Assembly (NCBI GenBank): GCA_003537755.1
Contig: DPQS01000032.1
Location: forward strand, 5,553 to 26,776
DNA from: Clostridiales bacterium
Lineage (GTDB): Bacteria; Bacillota; Clostridia; Christensenellales; CAG-314
Length of the DNA stretch: 21,224 nucleotides
Reading direction: 5' to 3'
The notes beneath the pieces are model-generated. The model was not told the DNA's origin. It searched no databases and saw only the letters and a program-made list of their open reading frames with translations. A program made the translations under genes and the position numbers. Positions within the stretch are counted from its first letter, which is position 1. The number at the start of each line of letters is the position of its first letter. Shown here in pieces: positions 1 to 8,234 of the stretch.

Positions 1-686
1 CAGGCATACCGGAGAACTCCCTTCCTGCATTTACGCGCGCTTCGCAAAGCGGATACGGAATCGAAACGGACGTACAGATGACAAAAGACGGAGTGCTTGT
101 CGTATTCCACGACGACACCCTTGACCGCATGACGGGCGTACACGGCGTTCTGTCAGATTGCACCTTTGAGGAACTGCGCAAAATGCGCCTTATCGGTACC
201 GATTGTCAAATCCCCACTTTTGAGGAGTTTTTGCAGGCGGCAAACGGTGCAAACCTGATTGTGGAAATCAAGTCGCACGCAAACATCGGCGAAGTGGAAC
301 AGAAAACCTACGATATGTTGAAAACCTACAAGGGCAACTACTGCGTGGAATCATTCAATCCGCTTATCATACGCTGGTTCAAGAAGCATGCCCCCGAAGT
401 AATACGAGGCACGCTTAGTTACATGTACGACGGCGCAAAAATGAGCCGCTTCCGCAAATGGCTGCTCAGCCGACTTAAACTGTGTAAGTGGAACGGAAGT
501 CAATTTATCGCATATGACGCCGCCACCCTTACCACAAACAAAGCAGTAGCGAAATTCGGCAAAAAAATTCCTATCATTTGCTGGACGGTGCGCAGTCAGG
601 AAGAATACGACCGCCTGAAGGACTATTTCGACAACATCATCTTTGACGGTTTCATTCCGCAAGGCATGGGCAAAGAGCAAAAATAG
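1..686 (+). CDS. Glycerophosphodiester phosphodiesterase, 5'-truncated by window edge
   Basis: The reading frame is already open at base 3 and runs 227 codons to TAG at 684-686, so the start codon lies outside the window. The visible protein opens with GIPENSLPAF, then has ETDVQ and HDDTLDR, which match the PEN(T/S), E-x-D metal-ligand and second HD motifs of the GDPD family (TIM-barrel, metal-dependent hydrolysis of glycerophosphodiesters to glycerol-3-phosphate and an alcohol). The first catalytic HRG motif would lie just upstream, outside the window. The C-terminal part retains ICWTV and the late IIFDGF that close the barrel in this family. With about 15-25 residues missing, the full protein would have the usual length of about 245 residues, with no membrane segment visible, so probably cytosolic. 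No terminator was seen after it; the next gene starts 181 bp downstream on the same strand. Confidence 0.9.
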   Translation, partial: GIPENSLPAFTRASQSGYGIETDVQMTKDGVLVVFHDDTLDRMTGVHGVLSDCTFEELRKMRLIGTDCQIPTFEEFLQAANGANLIVEIKSHANIGEVEQKTYDMLKTYKGNYCVESFNPLIIRWFKKHAPEVIRGTLSYMYDGAKMSRFRKWLLSRLKLCKWNGSQFIAYDAATLTTNKAVAKFGKKIPIICWTVRSQEEYDRLKDYFDNIIFDGFIPQGMGKEQK

Positions 687-867
687 TTTTTCCAAGCGGG
701 ACAATCTTTTTTTTCGTCAGACGCTACACGGTGCATTGGCAAGAATGTTTGTAAACTTCTATTGCAAGGCGACGGACAATCGCAAACAAAATGCACCGCT
801 TGCGCAAGGCGACAATCAATGCAACACGCCGCAACCGCGGCTGAACAAACACAAGGAGAGTTTCATC

Positions 868-3141
868 ATGAAGATATTTGCTTTTATTTTGGGCGTACTG
901 TTCGGCATTGTCGCCGTTTTCGGTGCGGTGTTCGTTGCGGTAGCCACTGTAACGCCCGACACAGTTACGGGCGGCACCGCTTCCGAAACGCTTGGCGACA
1001 TCGGCAAGTTGTCGTTTTTGAGCATATTCAACAAGGTGCGCGACGCGTTCAGTACCCAAGGCAAATTCTACCGCTACAAGACCGACGCCGACGGCAACAT
1101 TGCCCTTGACGACAACGGCAAAAAGATAATCGAAGAGTGCGCAGCTGGCGAGGGGGAATATTTTTCGCTTAGTATGTTTTGCGCAACCACGGGACTTGAC
1201 CTCGACAAAGTGTTCGGCACCACCGTTCCGGACAGCGTTTACAAAATCCCCGTTGCGGAATACTTCAATTCCGAAAACGGCGTAAACAACGCGTTCAAGC
1301 AAATAAAAGTAAGCGCACTTACGGAAATAATCAACCTGTTCGGCAAGACGGACGACGGCAACAAAAAAATCGACCAGGCGACAATAGACAAACTTGACGG
1401 CTTTTCGCTGTTTGACCTCGTCGGCGAAAACGGCATAGAAACGGTATTTGCCGACATCAAACTTGCGGAACTGGTCAGCGACGTATTCCCCGCCGAAAAG
1501 ACCGACGACAACAAACTGTTGTACGCGCTCGGTCAGTCGTTACTCGGCAAAACAATGACGGCATTCAAAGCCAACAAATTATTTTTTGAACTGAAAGCCG
1601 GCGGCTCGCTTGAAGAAACGGGCAAACTGAAAGTTACGGAAGTCGTCACCGCAAGCGAGGAAATCAACAATATTTTCGGTGACACCACTATTGCCGACCT
1701 GGTAAACGACAACGGCGAACTGGACGTAAACAAACTGATGGAAACCACCAAACTCGGCAACATAATGGGCTACAAGTACGACGCAGAAAAGGATGAGTGG
1801 TACACCACGGACGACAGCGGCAGCATTGTGTATGCCGAAGGAATCGTTGCAAGCGTTGCAGGGCTTACCGTCAAAGAAGTAATGAACACCGAAAGCCTGT
1901 ACGATATCCGCGTAGGCGAACTTGTAGGCTACAAACGCACAGAAAGTGCCACCGACGGCTACACAGCCTACGGCACTACGACAGACGTTATGACAGACGG
2001 CTCAGAGTACATCAAGGCCGACGGCGATAGATGGTACAAGGCGAAAATTACCTGCACCAACAGCGAGCATACCGACGTCACCCACACAAGCGACTGCTTC
2101 GACTACGTGTGGAACAAGGACAACGCCGAAACAAGCGGCGTTATCGGCTCGATGGCATCGCTTACCGTGCGCGAACTTAGCAACGGCGACAAAATAAACG
2201 CAAAAATCGAAAGCCTGACCATCGGCGACGTACTGAACATCACCGAAGGACAAAAACCGCTGTGGGCACTGCGCAACACGAAAATCGGCAAACTGGGCGA
2301 AGGCATAAACGAAATTACGCTGGGCGACATTATTACCATAGACGAAACAAGCAACAAACTGCTGAAACGCCTTGCCGGCGAAAAGGTAGGCAGCCTCGGC
2401 ACCGTTGCCGACAACCTTGTGCTTGGCGATGTAATAGACGTAACGACGGCCAGTCCGAAGATACTTGTTACGCTTAAGGACAAGAAAATCAACGAACTTG
2501 GCAACGCGGTTGAAACGCTTAAACTAAGCGAGGTAATCGATACCGACGGGAACGCCATACTTGCCGCGCTTGCAGACAGCAACATAAACAACCTCGGAAC
2601 AGACATCAACAACGTAAAAATGGGCACGGTAATGAACTACCAATACGTTGAAAACTGCACCGAAAGCGGACACTCAACCACTGCTCACTGGCACGAAAGC
2701 GCAACCGACAAGACGGAAGTCGTCGGCGTGTACGGCAAGATTGCCAACATGACCATTTCGGAAATCAGCGAAAAGGATGCAAGCGGCAACAGCGGCATTG
2801 AAAAAATCATGACGGGGCTGACAATCGGCGACCTGGTAAACAGCAACATTATGGACATCGGCGAGGGTGACACGCGCACGCAAAACGAATACAAATTGCG
2901 CATACTGACCTGCGTCAATCCGTCGGCGCACAGCATAATGTACAACGGCAACACATTCAAATGCAACATCGAAGGCTACTACACCTACCGCGCCGCACTC
3001 AGTGTGACGGGCAGCGATTGCACTGCACAGCAGTTTTTCAATCTGACGCACGACACCGACGCAGAAAAAGCCGAATGTATGGACTTGTGGCAAAGCGTAC
3101 CGGTAAGCGACTTTATGAGCGCACTGCTTTCGGGTATTTAA
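868..3141 (+). CDS. Large membrane-anchored repeat protein (unknown function)
   Basis: A 757-residue protein. The frame is open upstream of 868, but ATG 868 is chosen because AAGGAGAG lies 8 bases before it and the protein then begins directly with a hydrophobic N-terminal helix (about residues 4-28), a signal anchor or uncleaved signal peptide. No lipobox cysteine is seen. The rest is hydrophilic and likely extracytoplasmic. Residues about 449-594 contain 32-35-residue repeats with the pattern [KN][IV]..LG......LGDVI.....ILL.L; degenerate copies (LTVKEVM, LTVRELS, MTISEIS, LTIGDLV) occur throughout. Three insertions begin with a (M/V)(G/N)Y.(Y/R) motif at about 300, 353 and 589, and the later ones carry Cys/His-rich loops (CTNSEH, CTESGH, CVNPSAH). 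I recognise no catalytic domain. A secreted or surface solenoid-like protein is the inference. Function is not assignable from sequence. Confidence 0.85.
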   Translation: MKIFAFILGVLFGIVAVFGAVFVAVATVTPDTVTGGTASETLGDIGKLSFLSIFNKVRDAFSTQGKFYRYKTDADGNIALDDNGKKIIEECAAGEGEYFSLSMFCATTGLDLDKVFGTTVPDSVYKIPVAEYFNSENGVNNAFKQIKVSALTEIINLFGKTDDGNKKIDQATIDKLDGFSLFDLVGENGIETVFADIKLAELVSDVFPAEKTDDNKLLYALGQSLLGKTMTAFKANKLFFELKAGGSLEETGKLKVTEVVTASEEINNIFGDTTIADLVNDNGELDVNKLMETTKLGNIMGYKYDAEKDEWYTTDDSGSIVYAEGIVASVAGLTVKEVMNTESLYDIRVGELVGYKRTESATDGYTAYGTTTDVMTDGSEYIKADGDRWYKAKITCTNSEHTDVTHTSDCFDYVWNKDNAETSGVIGSMASLTVRELSNGDKINAKIESLTIGDVLNITEGQKPLWALRNTKIGKLGEGINEITLGDIITIDETSNKLLKRLAGEKVGSLGTVADNLVLGDVIDVTTASPKILVTLKDKKINELGNAVETLKLSEVIDTDGNAILAALADSNINNLGTDINNVKMGTVMNYQYVENCTESGHSTTAHWHESATDKTEVVGVYGKIANMTISEISEKDASGNSGIEKIMTGLTIGDLVNSNIMDIGEGDTRTQNEYKLRILTCVNPSAHSIMYNGNTFKCNIEGYYTYRAALSVTGSDCTAQQFFNLTHDTDAEKAECMDLWQSVPVSDFMSALLSGI
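2278..2649 (+). repeat. Intragenic repeat units of the repeat protein (about 34 residues each)
   Basis: Protein residues 471-505, 506-539, 540-571 and the partial unit 572-594 align as K-I-G-K-LG...ITLGDII, K-V-G-S-LG...LVLGDVI, K-I-N-E-LG...LKLSEVI and N-I-N-N-LG...VKMGTVM, each followed in the complete units by a leucine-rich stretch such as LLKRLAG, ILVTLKD and ILAALAD. The copies have diverged in both DNA and protein, so this is an old protein-level repeat, not a recent DNA tandem duplication. Confidence 0.75.
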
Positions 3142-3251
3142 GCCCAATTGCAGGTTTTAAGCACATATTTTGCAGTAAAAGGCACGACAACGCAAAGCAA
3201 AAGTTTTTGCACGTCACAATAAAGTTGCAGTAAATAGGCAAAAACGAAAAT

Positions 3252-3292
3252 AAAAAAGCGGCTATGGATTTATTCCGTAGTCGCATTTTTTA
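3252..3292. terminator. Bidirectional rho-independent terminator
   Basis: A 10-bp stem (3258-3267 with 3275-3284, two G-U type pairs) encloses a 7-base loop. ATTTTTTA follows on the plus strand and an A-tract precedes it, giving a T-tract on the minus strand. It serves the repeat-protein gene ending at 3141 and can also end readthrough from the convergent flavoprotein gene at 3538. Confidence 0.85.
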
Positions 3293-3537
3293 TTGAAACT
3301 AATTTGTTGTCGGTATCGCTGTTGTAAAAATAAGTTGCATTGAATTCCGTAGCAAAAGTCTTTCGACAAGACAATTATAACTTTTGCTCGTTTTTCTTCC
3401 GTGCAGACGGCGGCGTTTCGTTGTATGCGCAGCTTTTCCGCACGATTATGTAATCGAGGTTGTCTCTGTCTTGCGCACAACCACGGCATGCACACCTGCA
3501 ACAACGTTGATTTCGGGAACATCCGAGTCACTCTGCC

Positions 3538-5139
3538 CTAACTGCGCACGCGGAATTTTTCCACGATTTTTGCCGCGACGCGCAAGCCGTCAACCGCCGA
3601 AGAAACTATGCCGCCTGCGTAACCTGCGCCTTCGCCGATCGGGTACAGGTTTGCAACGCTGCTTTCAAAGTTTTCGGCGCGTAGTATCCGCACGGGGGAC
3701 GATGTGCGCGACTCGACGGCGGTAAGCACGCCCGACGAGCCGAAACCACGGATTTTTCGGTCGAACACAGTCAGTGCCTCGGCAATGCTGTCGGAAATAT
3801 CCGATGGGAAAAAGTCGCGCAGGTTTGCCGAGCGCACGCCGCGAGGATAGGATGGGGTAATGTCGAATGCAGTCGTCGGACGATTTGCAACAAAGTCGGT
3901 TACATTCTGGCATGGCGCAACGTAATTACCTCCGCCAAGGACAAACGCGCGACGTTCCAGGTCACGCTGGAAGCGCACGCCCGACAACACGTCGCGACCG
4001 AAGCCGTAACGCTCGATGTCGTCCGCGCCGACGGTTACCACAAGTGCGCTGTTGCTGTTTGCCGCGTTTCGGGCGTAGTTACTCATGCCGTTTACGACGA
4101 CTGACTCGGGCTCGGAATTGCCTGCAACCACCACGCCGCCCGGGCACATGCAAAATGAATAGCAACTGTGTTTTTCGCCGTTGTGTACCAATTTGTAACT
4201 TGCCGCCGACAGGTCGCGATGCGTTGCCGCCAGACCATACTGCGCATTGTCGATAAATGCTCGTGTATGCTCCACGCGAAGTCCTACGGCAAACGACTTG
4301 AACGAAAGCGAAACGTTTTTGTCGAGAAGCAGATCGAACACATCACGAGCCGAATGACCCGTGCACAGGCATACGCAATCACAGGCAAGCGTGCGTGAAA
4401 CATTGTTTTTGCCCGTAACTACCGCGGCGCACACCGAACCGTCCGAGGCGACCGCAAAGTCGTCAAACGATGTGTCAAACATAAACTCTCCGCCGGAGTG
4501 CCCTATCTCGTCGCGAAGATTTGCCACTACGCCAACAAGTTTGTCCGTTCCGATGTGGGGCAATGCGTCGTACATAATATCCTCGGGCGCGCCGCTTCGC
4601 ACAAACTGACCGAACACAGTGAAGGTAAAGGGCGACGAAATACCCGTCGTAAGTTTACCGTCGGAAAACGTGCCTGCACCTCCCAAACCGAACTGAACGT
4701 TTGTTTTGGCGTTAAATTCGCCGCCGCAGAAAAATTTTTCAACGGCTTGTTTGCGTTCGGCAACGTCCGAGCCTTTTTCCACAACCGTCACTCTGAAGCC
4801 GCTTTTTGCAAGATACAACGCGGCAAACAACCCTGCCGGACCACTGCCGACAACTACCGCATGTTTGCCGTAAAGTGCCTTGTCCGGCACGATGTTTTGC
4901 AAAACGTCGGTTGGCAAAAAATACGGCGTTGCATTGCGAACGAAAGTTTTTTTGACGTCAATTAAAAATGAACATACAAAATGAACATCCGATTTATCAC
5001 GGGCGTCTACGCTTTGTTTGTGTAGTTTGATGCTGATTATTTCACGTTCGGACAAACCGCACTTAGCACAAACTATCTGTGTTGCCTTGTCCTTTTGTCC
5101 AAGCGGAATATTGAATGGTTTTGTTAAAAATACAGACAT
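3538..5139 (-). CDS. COG2509-type FAD-dependent dehydrogenase
   Basis: A 533-residue protein starting at ATG 5137-5139. After an N-terminal region of about 90 residues comes a Rossmann dinucleotide-binding motif, GSGPAG (98-103), with the second-strand VVEKG acidic end, typical of FAD binding. The C-terminus has GEGAGYAGGIVSSAVDG, the FAD-closing signature of the uncharacterised FAD-dependent dehydrogenase family COG2509, and the length is normal for it. Substrate and partner are unknown for the family; the enzyme is probably soluble. No good Shine-Dalgarno is visible before the ATG (GGTAAC only), although the start matches the family N-terminus. It lies 82 bp downstream of the second flavoprotein gene on the same strand; a weak promoter-like TTGTAA-N16-TATACA sits in that gap. 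The stop TAG is followed by 24 more open codons in frame, which I do not consider coding. Confidence 0.88.
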   Translation of the reverse strand: MSVFLTKPFNIPLGQKDKATQIVCAKCGLSEREIISIKLHKQSVDARDKSDVHFVCSFLIDVKKTFVRNATPYFLPTDVLQNIVPDKALYGKHAVVVGSGPAGLFAALYLAKSGFRVTVVEKGSDVAERKQAVEKFFCGGEFNAKTNVQFGLGGAGTFSDGKLTTGISSPFTFTVFGQFVRSGAPEDIMYDALPHIGTDKLVGVVANLRDEIGHSGGEFMFDTSFDDFAVASDGSVCAAVVTGKNNVSRTLACDCVCLCTGHSARDVFDLLLDKNVSLSFKSFAVGLRVEHTRAFIDNAQYGLAATHRDLSAASYKLVHNGEKHSCYSFCMCPGGVVVAGNSEPESVVVNGMSNYARNAANSNSALVVTVGADDIERYGFGRDVLSGVRFQRDLERRAFVLGGGNYVAPCQNVTDFVANRPTTAFDITPSYPRGVRSANLRDFFPSDISDSIAEALTVFDRKIRGFGSSGVLTAVESRTSSPVRILRAENFESSVANLYPIGEGAGYAGGIVSSAVDGLRVAAKIVEKFRVRS

Positions 5140-5221
5140 TTTTTGTTACCGTAAAATCGCACAGCAGATTTGTGTGTTAATTTTTTTGTAATTAAATTTT
5201 GTATACGTATTAAATTTTTGC

Positions 5222-6376
5222 TTACAATTTACCGTCAAACAGATACAAGGCGGAACTTGCCGCAAACTGAAGATTGAAACCGCCGCACTGTCCGTCAACG
5301 TCCAATGCTTCACCGAGAACCGTTATGCCACAGGGCAAAGTCAGCGACTTTTCGTCCACAAATGCAAGGTTTACGCCGCCTGCCGTCACTTGACTTAATG
5401 AGTAGTCAAGCAATTTGTCAAAAATGAACGTCAAATTTTTGACCATGTGCGCGTATACTTTTGCAAGGTCGTCCGAGGCAGTCTTTTGCTGTTTTTTCAC
5501 GTAGTCTGCAACCCGATTTTTCACAAGCCCGACAAGCGGGTCTTCATGGCCGCAGGCAATGTTTTTTGCAATTATTTTTGTTAGATCCGATTCCTCGATG
5601 TCCGGCACCACGTCTACAACAAATTTGTATTCGTGTTTTTCACCGCGAACAATGTCGCGTGCAATAAGTGCAGACAAGTTGAACACGCACACGCCCGACA
5701 GACCGTAATCCTTAAATTGCACTTCGCCGTGTTCTTCTGCCACTTTTGTGCCGTCGGCAAACAATGTTACTTTGGCGCGATTGCGCACACCGTTCAATGT
5801 CCCGTTCATGTTTTTAACACGCACGGGCGTAAGCGACGGCGACATTGCCGTAAGATACTGCCGTCCGACAAGCGAGGCAAGGTTTGTTTCGTCCGCCTGG
5901 CTTTTACTACCGCAGGCGACAATTACTTTGTCACAATATATTTTTTGTCCGTCGCGCGTTTCCGCAACAAACTTACCTTGTACGTCTATTTTTACAATTT
6001 CCGTATCCGTCAGAATCTTCACGCCGAGGCGCGCCGCTTCGAAACGCAGAACGTCCACCACCGACGACGCGCTGTCCGTCACAGGGTACAGCCGTCCGTT
6101 TTCGTCGGCATAGGTATAAATGCCTGCGGAACGAAGAAAATCGAGATATTTTTCGACGGAAACGACGTCAAGTATTTTCTGCACAAACACAGGTGCATTG
6201 TAAGCACTTGCGGAAATGTGTATGTTGCCGATATTGCACTTGCCGTTGCCGCTCATTGCCACTTTGCGCCCGACGCGCGGATTGCGTTCGCAAATGGTCA
6301 CGTCGTTACCGCGCCGCGCCGCCAATATTGAATATGTAAGTCCTGCCATTCCGGCACCGACAACAAGTACTTTCAT
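5222..6376 (-). CDS. HI0933/BaiN-like FAD-binding flavoprotein
   Basis: A 384-residue protein starting at ATG 6374-6376. It begins MKVLVVGAGMAGL, a GxGxxG FAD-binding motif, followed by the family signature GRKVAMSGNGKCNIGN (about 36-51), and ends with the GEALDVDGQCGGFNLQFA signature of the HI0933-like family. Members are annotated as aminoacetone oxidase-family FAD enzymes; one branch (BaiN) acts in bile-acid 7-dehydroxylation, but sequence alone does not support a bile-acid role here. Length is close to the family norm of about 400. A good promoter lies upstream at 6502-6530, giving a leader of about 120 bases, although no clear Shine-Dalgarno was seen before the ATG. It is probably co-transcribed with the downstream COG2509 gene (82-bp gap, no terminator seen). 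Confidence 0.9.
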   Translation of the reverse strand: MKVLVVGAGMAGLTYSILAARRGNDVTICERNPRVGRKVAMSGNGKCNIGNIHISASAYNAPVFVQKILDVVSVEKYLDFLRSAGIYTYADENGRLYPVTDSASSVVDVLRFEAARLGVKILTDTEIVKIDVQGKFVAETRDGQKIYCDKVIVACGSKSQADETNLASLVGRQYLTAMSPSLTPVRVKNMNGTLNGVRNRAKVTLFADGTKVAEEHGEVQFKDYGLSGVCVFNLSALIARDIVRGEKHEYKFVVDVVPDIEESDLTKIIAKNIACGHEDPLVGLVKNRVADYVKKQQKTASDDLAKVYAHMVKNLTFIFDKLLDYSLSQVTAGGVNLAFVDEKSLTLPCGITVLGEALDVDGQCGGFNLQFAASSALYLFDGKL

Positions 6377-6501
6377 TTTTCACCGTTTTGCTGTTAGCTT
6401 ATTCACAGTGTCTTAATGCATAGGTCAGTCCGTTTCAAATTACTTGATAATAATTGACGACCGGGTAAAATATGACAGCGACTGCGCCCGACACTACCGA
6501 A

Positions 6502-6530
6502 ATTGTAGTACAATTTTGCCAATAAGTCAA
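6502..6530 (-). promoter_or_regulatory. Sigma-A-type promoter for the flavoprotein pair
   Basis: On the minus strand TTGACT (6525-6530) is separated by 17 bases from TACAAT (6502-6507). It starts about 20 bp after the stop of the aspartate kinase gene, with no terminator between, so the flavoprotein genes may also receive readthrough. Confidence 0.6.
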
Positions 6531-6550
6531 GCCGTTGCGACAGAGCCGCA

Positions 6551-7564
6551 CTATGCTTGAAAAAATGCGTTGTATGTTTCGACGGTAAGGTCTTGCGAAG
6601 CGTAAATTTTTGAAATGTCACGACTCAATTCACAACGCGCAACGCAGTTTTTTACATCTCGCGCAATGTCGGCAATCGCCCTTGCACCCATGTCAGGCAG
6701 ATTGTGCAAAACGGAAGTTACATACAGCCCGTCCGTCTTGCGACAGGTAACAGACACAACATCGTCAACGCACGGATAGTTGTACACTGTCGTGCCGCAA
6801 CTTCCCCAAAAATTTTTTACAACTACAGGCAACGCTGCCTTTTGCGGCAGGTCCACCGCAGACGGATGCAGCACTTCCGCGCCGCAGCTTCCAAGCAATC
6901 GCATCTGCCCGTATGAAATCCGTGGCAAAACTTTCGGACAAAACACGCATCGGGGGTTCGCCACGCACACACCGTCAACGTCGGTATAGTTTTCGTACAA
7001 TGTCGCACTCGTCCAAACCGCAAAAATCGCGCCGCTGATATCGCCACCGCCGCGCTCGAAGGTTGCACGACCTCCGTCACGTTTGCCACCGTAAAAACCG
7101 CCGACAACAAACTTTTGATTTGCAAGAGTTTCGACCCGACGTTTTGTTTCGCGGTAATCGAATCGACCGCCCTCATCAAAACAAATATAATCCGCCGCTT
7201 CAACATATTCTCGTCCCGTAGCCGCTGCCACGCACTTTGCAGTCAACTCCTCGCCTACCGAAAGACAATACGCGCGGTCGTTGCCGCACATATTTCGTTT
7301 TTTCTCGGCAAGCAGTTTGTCGATATCTACATTTATTCCGTTTATTTCCACAAGTCGCCGATATTTTGCTTCAATTTTTCGCCAGACCATTTCGTCGCGC
7401 GTTACGTAAAACAAATTCAACAAGTCCGTCACTTTTTCGTCGCCGTCAAAACTTCTGCCGCATGCCGAAACGACCACCGCGCCCATGTTGTCGTCAATCA
7501 GGCTTAAAACATATTTCAGATTGTGCGGAGCGGTAGCTGTTCCGCCGAATTTTGCCGTATACAT
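6551..7564 (-). CDS. Aspartate kinase, short form with reduced ACT region
   Basis: A 337-residue protein starting at ATG 7562-7564. It phosphorylates L-aspartate, the first step to DAP, lysine, threonine and methionine. Visible kinase motifs: KFGGTATA (5-12; usual form KFGGTS), VVSACG...KVTDLL (31-49), SVGEELTA (102-109), the glycine-rich FERGGGDISGAI (169-180) and YTDVDGV (193-199), then GAEVLHPSAV (228-237). After about residue 260 only some 75 residues remain, enough for one ACT-like unit, whereas typical aspartokinases of 400-450 residues carry two ACT domains for feedback control. The final residues are a clean stop, not an obvious frameshift. Altered feedback regulation is an inference. 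Cytosolic. There is no Shine-Dalgarno; a -10-like TATACT lies six bases before the ATG. Confidence 0.88.
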   Translation of the reverse strand: MYTAKFGGTATAPHNLKYVLSLIDDNMGAVVVSACGRSFDGDEKVTDLLNLFYVTRDEMVWRKIEAKYRRLVEINGINVDIDKLLAEKKRNMCGNDRAYCLSVGEELTAKCVAAATGREYVEAADYICFDEGGRFDYRETKRRVETLANQKFVVGGFYGGKRDGGRATFERGGGDISGAIFAVWTSATLYENYTDVDGVCVANPRCVFCPKVLPRISYGQMRLLGSCGAEVLHPSAVDLPQKAALPVVVKNFWGSCGTTVYNYPCVDDVVSVTCRKTDGLYVTSVLHNLPDMGARAIADIARDVKNCVARCELSRDISKIYASQDLTVETYNAFFQA

Positions 7565-7570
7565 ACTTAT

Positions 7571-7576
7571 AGTATA
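7571..7576 (-). promoter_or_regulatory. -10-like hexamer immediately upstream of aspartate kinase
   Basis: TATACT on the minus strand lies six bases before the ATG and no Shine-Dalgarno is present, a spacing expected for a leaderless mRNA. No convincing -35 was found 16-18 bases upstream, so the call is tentative. Confidence 0.35.
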
Positions 7577-7596
7577 TTTTTAAGGGGAAGTTTTTT

Positions 7597-7667
7597 GCTG
7601 GGAGGGAAAACTTTTTGAAAAAAGTTTTCCCTCCCAGCGCCCCACCTTTTCAAAAACTTCGGGTGGG
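7597..7667. repeat. Perfect 20-bp hairpin plus adjacent smaller hairpin
   Basis: Bases 7597-7616 are perfectly complementary to 7619-7638, leaving a two-base loop. Immediately after it CCCACC (7641-7646) pairs with GGTGGG (7662-7667). The G/A-rich then C/T-rich arms with a TTTTTGAAAA centre resemble the hairpin at the end of this window (21197-21223), so it looks like one copy of a dispersed intergenic repeat. It also lies just upstream of the aspartate kinase start and might end transcription arriving from upstream on the minus strand. Confidence 0.75.
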
Positions 7668-7801
7668 TTTGGGGATTATCTTAAACGATTAAGTATTCCG
7701 GATAGCGCCTCATAACAATAAATAAGCATAGGGTTAATTTATTGCAAAAAGTGATTTCGCAATTTCTCTGAAATAATTTCGACTGGATGCCGCCGTGAAA
7801 T

Positions 7802-7945
7802 TATGTCATCCTGAGCGCCGTCGAAGGATCCCCTGGAAAGGGACATTTCGTCTAAGACTTTTACCGCAATGACATAATTGTAGACGAGTGGTACCCTTCC
7901 GGGGGATGTTTCGACTTCGCCTTCGGCTTCGCTCAACATGACATA
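7802..7945. mobile_element. MITE-like intergenic repeat with imperfect terminal inverted repeats
   Basis: The element begins TATGTCATCCTGAGCG and ends, read on the minus strand, TATGTCATGTTGAGCG. The inverted arms continue imperfectly through TCGAAGGATCCCC on the left and TCGAAACATCCCC on the right. An internal copy of ATGACATAATT (7869-7879) is the inverse of 7799-7809. The GTCATCCTGAGC...GTCGAAGGATCC sequence resembles widely dispersed intergenic repeats that I recall from many bacterial genomes. No transposase is encoded. TA at both outer ends could be a target duplication, but this is speculative. Confidence 0.65.
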
Positions 7946-8106
7946 TCAGAAGTACACTCGTCAAAAATTTTAGCAAAAAAAATATCACGCTAATTAGTAA
8001 CAAATAAACTAACCATAGGTTTTCCATTGCCATCACTAATAAATATTTTTTGAACTATCAAAACAACTTAAAGTGTAAAGTGATTCCGTACGACACCAAA
8101 TCAACT

Positions 8107-8135
8107 AAAAAAAAGGATACGACTTGCGTATCCTT
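8107..8135 (-). terminator. Rho-independent terminator of the cdaA transcript
   Basis: On the minus strand a 9-bp perfect stem (8113-8121 with 8127-8135) with a 5-base loop is followed by an uninterrupted T-tract (8107-8114 read in reverse). It lies about 100 bases after the small membrane-peptide gene and closes the cdaA unit. Confidence 0.85.
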
Positions 8136-8234
8136 CAAAATATAATTTTTAGTAAGGGTTAACTTAGCCGTCACTTTCGAGAAAAATCATCAACCAAGAA
8201 AACATCCCCAACTAAAACTTCTTTTTTCGTATTC

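Larger units (their letters stand above)
7565..8234. other. 670-bp region without a convincing gene
   Basis: It contains, in order, the aspartate kinase -10-like hexamer, the hairpin repeat, the MITE-like element, a low-GC stretch at about 7946-8106 in which I see no signal, a minus-strand terminator at 8107-8135, and about 100 bases of 3' untranslated sequence behind the small membrane-peptide gene. The open frames here (66-76 codons) lie over the inverted repeat and lack ribosome binding sites. Confidence 0.6.

Noticed and set aside
643..867. Upstream extension of the repeat-protein frame into the GDPD gene
   Set aside because: A strong ribosome binding site and N-terminal membrane anchor place the start at 868; the extension has no membrane or domain features. 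The direct repeats GCAAGGCGAC at 764 and 804 look incidental.
3262..3531. Minus-strand open frame of 89 codons between the COG2509 gene and the terminator
   Set aside because: GTG start with only a partial Shine-Dalgarno, composition rich in Arg/Gln/Cys without recognisable domain, and the frame runs into the terminator stem. Probably 3' untranslated sequence.
3463..3537. Twenty-four open codons directly after the TAG of the COG2509 gene (peptide contains DSDVPEINVVAGVHAVVV)
   Set aside because: The protein already ends at the normal family C-terminus and nothing suggests stop-codon readthrough; too short to judge, although it looks mildly protein-like.
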